A program made the position numbers and the translations under genes. The notes under the pieces were generated by a model. That model saw only the letters and a list, made by a program, of their open reading frames with translations. It ran no database searches and had not been told where the DNA came from. From Clostridia bacterium (GTDB lineage Bacteria; Bacillota; Clostridia; Christensenellales; UBA3700): a stretch of 7,683 nt of DNA. The DNA is taken from the NCBI GenBank assembly GCA_029067255.1, contig JAIEEW010000232.1, positions 1-7,683 on the forward strand, in the 5' to 3' direction. Positions within the stretch are counted from its first letter, which is position 1, and each line of letters opens with the position of its first letter. This document shows, in pieces, positions 1 to 4,207 of this stretch.

Positions 1-219
1 CCTTACAACATTTATAATATTGTATAGTATATCACATACTTATATTTACTACAAGTATTTATTATAAATTATAGAATCGTAATGGCATGAATCAATATTA
101 GCCAAATTACTTCCAGATACTTTTTTTAATGATTTGACTCTACATAAAGGCACATCGCGTCTGTGTAATTATCATGCACCCTAATATATGAATTTGTTTT
201 CTATTTTCTTCGCTTAATG
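1..219. other. AT-rich non-coding stretch at left edge
   Basis: No reading frame here has a ribosome binding site, a plausible length or a recognisable product. The sequence is strongly AT-rich compared with the genes to the right. Apart from a weak minus-strand promoter candidate listed separately, I see no terminator, tRNA or repeat array. It is probably intergenic DNA between an unseen gene to the left and the riboswitch-controlled exporter. Confidence 0.6.
26..54 (-). promoter_or_regulatory. Candidate minus-strand promoter near left edge
   Basis: Read on the minus strand, TTGTAG (49-54) and TATACT (26-31) are separated by 17 bp, which suits a housekeeping sigma factor reading leftwards out of the window. 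The -10 matches the consensus at five of six bases, but the -35 matches only at TTG. In DNA this AT-rich such matches arise by chance, so this is a weak call. Confidence 0.22.
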
Positions 220-248
220 TTGACTTTTAATCAGTTATTAAGTATAAT
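220..248 (+). promoter_or_regulatory. Strong sigma-A-like promoter for the riboswitch-MATE unit
   Basis: A -35 box TTGACT (220-225, five of six) and a perfect -10 box TATAAT (243-248) are separated by exactly 17 bp. Transcription should start at about 253-255, a few bases before the left arm of the leader's closing stem at 257. The whole folded leader would therefore be transcribed with almost no extra 5' sequence. This placement supports both the promoter and the structured RNA. Confidence 0.82.
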
Positions 249-252
249 AACG

Positions 253-336
253 ATACAAAAAGTGGTGTAACTGACTTAACCGAGATGACGTTCCATCGGA
301 GTTGAGTTGCCGAACGTGGCTGACACCACTTTTTTT
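253..336 (+). ncRNA. Kissing-loop riboswitch, probable guanidine-IV (mepA) class
   Basis: What is seen: hairpin 1 pairs 274-280 with 301-307 (seven pairs, one G-U). It then has a 3x3 internal loop (281-283 / 298-300), a second helix GATG/CATC (284-287 / 294-297) and the loop ACGTTC (288-293). Hairpin 2 pairs GCC (309-311) with GGC (318-320) and has the loop GAACGT (312-317). The two six-base loops are exact reverse complements, so they can form a kissing interaction. The arms 257-268 and 323-334 enclose both hairpins. Established knowledge: guanidine-IV riboswitches lie upstream of transporter genes including MepA-like MATE exporters, have been reported to switch expression on with guanidine, and as I recall use a loop-loop pseudoknot next to a terminator. 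The class assignment rests on architecture and the downstream gene, not on an alignment. A purine riboswitch shares the kissing-loop layout, but I do not see its junction motifs. Confidence 0.72.
257..336 (+). terminator. Expression-platform terminator with arms flanking the aptamer
   Basis: Twelve uninterrupted pairs link 257-268 (five A, then GTGGTGT) with 323-334 (ACACCAC, then five T). A run of seven T occupies 330-336. The loop is the 54-base aptamer itself, which is unusual because the terminator halves flank the sensor. A shorter competing hairpin is possible: GTGG (316-319) with CCAC (326-329), just before the same T run. It would destroy hairpin 2 and its kissing loop. Which form terminates transcription cannot be settled by eye. 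Confidence 0.62.
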
Positions 337-433
337 ATTTGTCCGCTTTTTATTATTTCATAGTTAATACACTGAATTCTATTCGCAGGTATTGCTAAAT
401 TTAATACGGCATTGTTTTTTATTTTCCTTATGC

Positions 434-477
434 CATACCGCTACTATCAAATAATTTGCTTTACTTTTCGCGGTATG
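434..477. repeat. 8-bp perfect inverted repeat in the MATE leader
   Basis: CATACCGC (434-441) and GCGGTATG (470-477) are exact inverted copies separated by 28 bases. They could pair in the mRNA as a long-loop hairpin, or act as two half-sites for a DNA-binding regulator, with centres 36 bp apart. The right arm lies inside the spacer of the possible second promoter, which favours an operator reading. No T tract follows, so it is not a terminator. Confidence 0.4.
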
Positions 478-484
478 TTATCAT
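456..484 (+). promoter_or_regulatory. Possible riboswitch-independent second promoter for MATE
   Basis: TTGCTT (456-461) and TATCAT (479-484) are separated by 17 bp. The -10 matches at five of six positions and the -35 at three. A start near 491 would give a leader of about 30 bases to the ATG at 521 and would bypass the riboswitch. The match is modest and rated accordingly. Confidence 0.3.
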
Positions 485-520
485 ATTAAAAACGCAACAA
501 TGGGCATACGGGTTTATTAT

Positions 521-1927
521 ATGAAAAACACGACCGGACAACTTGGTGAAGGCAAGATACTGCCGTTGATATTCAAACTCACGATTCCTGCCGTGATTGC
601 TCAACTGATCACTTTCTTATACAACATTGTAGACAGGATGTTTGTTGCGAAGATAGGCGAATCCGGCATGGACGCTCTTGCGGCTTTGGGCATTGTTTTG
701 CCGATAACGCTGATAATTCAAGCATTTGCAAATCTGATAGGTTTGGGCGGTTCTCCTTTGGCAAGTATAAAACTGGGTGAAAACGACAAATCCGAAGCCG
801 ACAGGATTTTCAACGTTTCTTTTATCATGCTGACTATCGTCGGAATTATCGTAAGCGTTATAACTTTCGCGTTCGCTAGACCCATAGTCGTTCTGTTCGG
901 GTGTCCGTCCACAGCAATTGAATTTGCCGCTTCTTATCTTAAGATATATTCTCTGGGTACGGCATTCGTCTTACTTGCGCAAGGACTAAATCCATTTATC
1001 ACAGCGCAAGGACATTCATTTACGGCGATGTTTTCCGTACTCATCGGCGCGATCACTAATATAGCGCTTGATCCCCTATTTATTTTTGTATTCGACATGG
1101 GAGTCAACGGAGCGAGCCTTGCGACAATAATTTCACAGTTTATTTCTTTCGTATGGATTATCGCATTTTTCATGTCAAAAAAAAGTATCTTTTCTCTTCG
1201 CATAAAAGATATGAAACCCAACGCAAAAAGAATCTTCGCCATAATATCGCTAGGACTTTCCCCATTTGTCATGACTATAACGGAATGCGCCATACAAATA
1301 GTATTTAATATAAATCTGAACGTATCGACAGGCGGCGACAAAGATTATACCGCCGCGCTCACTGTCATGCTCAGCGCGCTGCAACTCATCTCCCTGCCCC
1401 TAAACGGACTGGGATACGGCATGCAACCTTTCGTCAGTTACAATTATGGAAAAGGCGACTCGCAGAGATTGAAAAAGGGAATAAAATACGTTACTTTGAT
1501 CGCGTTTATATTCGCCGTATCAATATGGTCGCTTTCAATGGCGTTCCCACAAGTATACGCTTACTTATTCTCGGCAAGCGATAACGTGGAATACATCGTC
1601 CGAAATTATACTCCGTTTTTCCTTATGGGGTCAATAATGTTTTTCGTACAAATGACTTTGCAAAATATAAACGTTGCGTTGGGACAGGCAAAATGCTCGT
1701 TGATACTTGCTGTTACTAGAAAAGTAATTATTCTCATACCGCTTTGCTTCGCTTTGACTCATTATCTAGGCTTCAAGGGAGTTTATCTATCCGAAGGCAT
1801 CGCCGATTTAACGGCGGGTATAATAACTTCGATCGTAATATTTATTACTTTTCCCAAAGTATACAAAAAAAGAGAGAAGGCGCTCGGACTTGATAACTCC
1901 GAGCAGCCTTCGGAGAATAAAGACTAA
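521..1927 (+). CDS. MATE-family multidrug/cation efflux transporter (MepA-like)
   Basis: A 468-residue inner-membrane antiporter of the MATE family, which exports cationic compounds in exchange for Na+ or H+. The length is typical (about 450-470). The protein is almost wholly hydrophobic with about 12 membrane segments in two similar halves. The N-terminus has the usual family form: a short polar stretch (LGEGKILPL), then TM1 with IPAVIAQL and the YNIVDRMFV motif. A GLGYGMQPFVSYNYGKG segment in the second half is also typical. I chose ATG 521 over the in-frame ATG 500 because clostridial MATE proteins normally begin with such a short polar head, and because 500 has no Shine-Dalgarno while 521 has a weak one. 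The probable guanidine-IV riboswitch upstream suggests guanidine or a guanidinium-bearing compound as substrate; that is inference. I see no terminator for it directly downstream. Its 3' end overlaps the terminator of the convergent operon. Confidence 0.93.
   Translation: MKNTTGQLGEGKILPLIFKLTIPAVIAQLITFLYNIVDRMFVAKIGESGMDALAALGIVLPITLIIQAFANLIGLGGSPLASIKLGENDKSEADRIFNVSFIMLTIVGIIVSVITFAFARPIVVLFGCPSTAIEFAASYLKIYSLGTAFVLLAQGLNPFITAQGHSFTAMFSVLIGAITNIALDPLFIFVFDMGVNGASLATIISQFISFVWIIAFFMSKKSIFSLRIKDMKPNAKRIFAIISLGLSPFVMTITECAIQIVFNINLNVSTGGDKDYTAALTVMLSALQLISLPLNGLGYGMQPFVSYNYGKGDSQRLKKGIKYVTLIAFIFAVSIWSLSMAFPQVYAYLFSASDNVEYIVRNYTPFFLMGSIMFFVQMTLQNINVALGQAKCSLILAVTRKVIILIPLCFALTHYLGFKGVYLSEGIADLTAGIITSIVIFITFPKVYKKREKALGLDNSEQPSENKD
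1865..1910 (-). terminator. Intrinsic terminator of the minus-strand operon, inside the MATE gene
   Basis: Positions 1877-1888 pair with 1898-1910, giving 12 pairs with one bulged base (1905) and a nine-base loop. Read on the minus strand, the stem is followed by CTCTC and then seven T (plus-strand A run 1865-1871), which is the canonical layout. On the plus strand no T tract follows, so it works only leftwards. It lies 54 bases past the GH16 stop and within the last codons of the MATE gene, so the operon transcript runs antisense over the exporter's 3' end. Confidence 0.75.
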
Positions 1928-1963
1928 ACGTTCTTACTTTTTGCGCCGTCTTAAAATTTGCGT

Positions 1964-2905
1964 CTAAGCGTATACTCTCACGTAGTCTATCGCAAAATCG
2001 TATACTTTGTTTTTGTCGTTGTCGCTGGGATCTCCGCACCAACCTTTCGTCGAACCTTCTTTCTCAGGCGAAACTACTTCAAAAGACAGAATCATATACT
2101 CTTTTACTTGCGAAACTATATTATGTTTGGTTTTTTTACCGTTTTTTACGTATCCGTCGCTAGTAATTTTCCACGTCATTACTCCGTCAATGTAAAATTT
2201 ATAATATTCTTCCGTCCACTCCAATCCGTAAGTATGGTATTCTTCATAAAGACGCGGAACTTTTACATTGAGTTTTCCCACAGATTTAAGATAATCCATA
2301 TATCCGTCGTAATGGACCGCGTGATTTACTACGTTAGAATTTCTTTGGAAGGAAAACGCGCTTTCGAATATATCAATTTCCGTTCCGTCAATACCGGTAT
2401 TCAAATGTTTTGAAGACTGCTGGTCGTTGTGCTCGTCGGCAAAATGATCAAAAGGCATAAGCCAAAAAGCGCACCAACCGCCGTAAAAAAACGGAGTTTT
2501 GCAACGTATCTCGAAATAACCGTAACGTTGCGAGAAAAGTTGTTCGTCCAGACTTTCTCCCGCTTCTTCGCAAGTCATTACGGTCCCGCTGTACCATCCG
2601 GCGCCGTTTTCTCCTTTTTCTCTCCATTGAGTACGCAAAATAAGATTTCCGTTTTCAACGAAAACTCCGTCCTGCGCCCAAAATCCGCCTTTTCTGGGCG
2701 ACGACTTTTTTCCTTCGCCAACTGCAAAACCGTAATTCCATTTGCTTTCGTCGAGAGAATCGCCGTCGAAATTATCTTCAAACGTCAATTCCATAGAATC
2801 CAAATCTAGATCAAACGGCTCGCTTTTTTTACATCCGAAAAAAGCCAAAGCGCTTATAAACGTAACCGCCGCTATAATTGCGGCAAAAAATTTTCTTATT
2901 CTCAT
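1964..2905 (-). CDS. GH16 family beta-glycanase lipoprotein (laminarinase-like)
   Basis: A 313-residue secreted glycoside hydrolase of family 16, which cleaves internal beta-linkages in polysaccharides with retention. The N-terminus (MRIRKFF, then a hydrophobic stretch) ends at AFFGC, so Cys25 is the likely lipidation site; the residue at -3 is Phe, not the usual Leu. The catalytic motif EIDIFE gives nucleophile Glu176, Asp178 and acid/base Glu181. The ExDxxE spacing is the beta-bulge type of laminarinases, agarases and carrageenases, not the ExDxE of lichenases. A GWCAFWLMP strand (143-151) and the terminal DYVRVYA are typical of the family. There is no carbohydrate-binding module, so it is a minimal catalytic domain. 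The start at 2905 has a GGTGGT ribosome site (2912-2917) lying in the last codons of the upstream gene. It ends in TAG. The exact polysaccharide cannot be read from the sequence; beta-1,3-glucan is a reasonable first guess. Confidence 0.9.
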   Translation of the reverse strand: MRIRKFFAAIIAAVTFISALAFFGCKKSEPFDLDLDSMELTFEDNFDGDSLDESKWNYGFAVGEGKKSSPRKGGFWAQDGVFVENGNLILRTQWREKGENGAGWYSGTVMTCEEAGESLDEQLFSQRYGYFEIRCKTPFFYGGWCAFWLMPFDHFADEHNDQQSSKHLNTGIDGTEIDIFESAFSFQRNSNVVNHAVHYDGYMDYLKSVGKLNVKVPRLYEEYHTYGLEWTEEYYKFYIDGVMTWKITSDGYVKNGKKTKHNIVSQVKEYMILSFEVVSPEKEGSTKGWCGDPSDNDKNKVYDFAIDYVRVYA

Positions 2906-2909
2906 AATT

Positions 2910-4043
2910 TTACCACCATGCATATTCGTCGTACGCAAACGAAGGTTCTATCACGCTGACTTTATATCTAGCGTCGATGCTCTCCGCATTAATATTGATA
3001 TCTATAATAGTCGCTCCCAACGGCGCGCGTCTTTCCCACGCGTTGACGCCGGACACTCTTCCGTAAGAAAAATAAACTCCTTCAAAACCGTTTTCTTTAT
3101 CTTCACCGTATTTGATGAGCCAATTGAAATCGTGATCGTGTCCGACAGTAACGAAATCCGTACTGTTCAACTCCTTTATTTTGTCGTAGAATCCGATATT
3201 TTGATCGGGTTCGTTACATCTCGCTTCGATATTGATTGCCGGAAAATCCCCGACGTGTTTATTATTTAACCACGCGTCAACGTACTCGTAAAGGGGAACG
3301 TGCATAAAGAGCGACGTTTTTACTTCTTTCCCCGCCCTATCGTTGAGCGCCTTTATCTCTCTTTCATACCATAGCGTCTGATCGACAGTTACGCCCTGAT
3401 AAGTACTCAACTTCTTGCCGTCGTCGCCGAAATTTTTGCCTTGCGAGTCCATATTGACCAGTCCGTATACTACGTTGCCGTCGCCGTCCACTACGTCTAT
3501 TACGTAATTGCCTATACCGTCCGTATCGCCTTTGCGCATAAGCGAATACTTATATCCTTTAAGAAGTTCGTAAAGTTCTTCTTTTCCCTGATCTTTATTT
3601 GCCAGTTCCACTTCCTTACCCGTCGCGTACGCCCATTCGCCGTCGTGATTGCCAAACGTATACATCCAGTATACCTGCGCTTCTTCAAAGATCTCCGCTA
3701 TCTCTATCAACGCCTTATCTCGCATCCGGAATGAAAACAAACTCCCGACCGCGTCGCCCGTAAGAGCAACCACGTCCGCTCTTGCAAATTTTACCGCTTC
3801 TTTTACCCATTTGACAGTTTGTCTGTCCTGCTTAGACCACGGTATAGCCGTCAAATGCAAATCCGTAAGTTGCAGTACTCTCAAAACCCCGTTGTCGGGC
3901 AAAGTTATAGACTTCGCTTTTTCCACTTCTCCTTTTCTATATGGAAAAACCGCGTAAGATATAAGGATACTGCCGATGATTATCAACGCAATACCAATCG
4001 GAACAACTATTGCAGAAATAATAATTTTACTTTTGTTGGACAT
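2910..4043 (-). CDS. Membrane-anchored calcineurin-like metallophosphoesterase (Dcr2-like)
   Basis: A 377-residue metal-dependent phosphoesterase. The metal-binding motifs appear in order: DLH (Asp61, His63), GD (Asp97), GNHD (131-134, with Asn132 and His133), an isolated His248 in FMHVPLY, and GHDH (301-304). All usual ligands are present, so it should be active. One membrane segment at about residues 4-33 with a lysine before it and YRKGEVEKAK after it suggests an N-terminal anchor; the side exposed is uncertain but probably outside. The layout resembles the Dcr2/PAP28-like branch; the substrate is unknown. The start is ambiguous. ATG 4043 follows GACGGTGA, a partial Shine-Dalgarno at good spacing. 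GTG 4049 lies ten bases after AAGGAG (4060-4065). ATG 4070 would be nearly leaderless given the predicted promoter. It is first in an operon with the GH16 gene, four bases apart. Confidence 0.87.
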   Translation of the reverse strand: MSNKSKIIISAIVVPIGIALIIIGSILISYAVFPYRKGEVEKAKSITLPDNGVLRVLQLTDLHLTAIPWSKQDRQTVKWVKEAVKFARADVVALTGDAVGSLFSFRMRDKALIEIAEIFEEAQVYWMYTFGNHDGEWAYATGKEVELANKDQGKEELYELLKGYKYSLMRKGDTDGIGNYVIDVVDGDGNVVYGLVNMDSQGKNFGDDGKKLSTYQGVTVDQTLWYEREIKALNDRAGKEVKTSLFMHVPLYEYVDAWLNNKHVGDFPAINIEARCNEPDQNIGFYDKIKELNSTDFVTVGHDHDFNWLIKYGEDKENGFEGVYFSYGRVSGVNAWERRAPLGATIIDININAESIDARYKVSVIEPSFAYDEYAWW

Positions 4044-4081
4044 TTTCACCGTCTTTCTTCTCCTTGTCATATAACGCTTTT

Positions 4082-4110
4082 ATTTTACCACAATAATTTA
4101 TTCCGCGCAA
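4082..4110 (-). promoter_or_regulatory. Promoter for the phosphoesterase-GH16 operon
   Basis: On the minus strand TTGCGC (4105-4110) and TAAAAT (4082-4087) are separated by 17 bp. The -10 matches at five of six positions; the -35 keeps only TTG. Transcription would begin near 4075, about 30 bases before the ATG at 4043. The weak -35 suggests dependence on an activator, for which the palindrome at 4123-4137 is a candidate site. Confidence 0.5.
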
Positions 4111-4122
4111 GTCTGAATATTT

Positions 4123-4137
4123 TCGCTCTAGCAGCGA
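4123..4137. promoter_or_regulatory. Palindromic candidate operator between divergent promoters
   Basis: TCGCT and AGCGA are inverted arms around a five-base centre. The palindrome's centre (4130) falls at the midpoint between the two divergent -35 boxes (4105-4110 and 4149-4154), and about 55 bases upstream of each predicted start. That position suits a shared regulator. Seven T follow on the plus side, so a very weak terminator is the alternative reading, but a five-pair stem is too short to make that likely. Confidence 0.38.
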
Positions 4138-4148
4138 TTTTTTTGATA

Positions 4149-4178
4149 TTGACTTGCTTATTGCCGTTATGTTAAAAT
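4149..4178 (+). promoter_or_regulatory. Promoter for the beta-mannosidase gene
   Basis: TTGACT (4149-4154, five of six) and TAAAAT (4173-4178, five of six) are separated by 18 bp. Transcription would begin near 4185, giving a leader of about 23 bases with GAGGTG (4199-4204) before the ATG at 4208. This argues against upstream in-frame starts at 4154 and 4169, which lie within the promoter. Confidence 0.68.
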
Positions 4179-4207
4179 ATCTAAAAGGCGAAAATTACGA
4201 GGTGTTT

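Larger units (their letters stand above)
337..520 (+). other. Long second leader segment between riboswitch and MATE start
   Basis: About 180 bases separate the riboswitch T tract from the exporter start. They contain no convincing small ORF. They hold an inverted repeat (434-441 / 470-477) and a possible second promoter (456-484), both listed separately. The ribosome binding site before 521 is weak (ACGGGT around 508-513). Confidence 0.5.

Noticed and set aside
257..336. Purine-type riboswitch for the leader RNA
   Set aside because: The layout of a closing stem and two kissing hairpins is similar, but the conserved purine junction sequences are absent. The loop pairing is six continuous bases, and the downstream gene is a MATE exporter, not a purine gene.
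500..520. Seven-residue N-terminal extension of the MATE protein from ATG 500
   Set aside because: No Shine-Dalgarno precedes 500, and the protein from 521 begins as MATE proteins usually do.
1928..1963. Plus-strand terminator for the MATE gene
   Set aside because: I looked for a stem with a following T tract and found none in this gap. The strong hairpin at 1877-1910 has its T tract only on the minus strand.
1964..1966. Window-wide reassignment of TAG as a sense codon
   Set aside because: GH16 ends in TAG directly after the typical family terminus DYVRVY. Reading through would add only nine basic residues before TAA. This does not fully exclude recoding but gives no positive support for it.
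2742..3269. Plus-strand reading frame of 175 codons antisense to the phosphoesterase and GH16 genes
   Set aside because: It lies wholly opposite well-supported genes, has no ribosome site and gives a composition-biased translation with no family features. The same holds for the antisense frames at 934-1341, 3649-3957, 3819-4175 and 1958-2413.
4123..4144. Plus-strand terminator (TCGCT/AGCGA stem plus seven T) in the divergent region
   Set aside because: The stem has only five pairs and no gene on the plus strand ends here. A regulatory palindrome or an AT-rich upstream element is more plausible.
4154..4207. Upstream extension of the beta-mannosidase frame (starts at 4154 or 4169)
   Set aside because: Both codons fall within the predicted promoter (4149-4178) and upstream of the predicted transcript start. 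The extra residues do not resemble a signal peptide, and the ATG at 4208 has a ribosome site and gives the usual family N-terminus.
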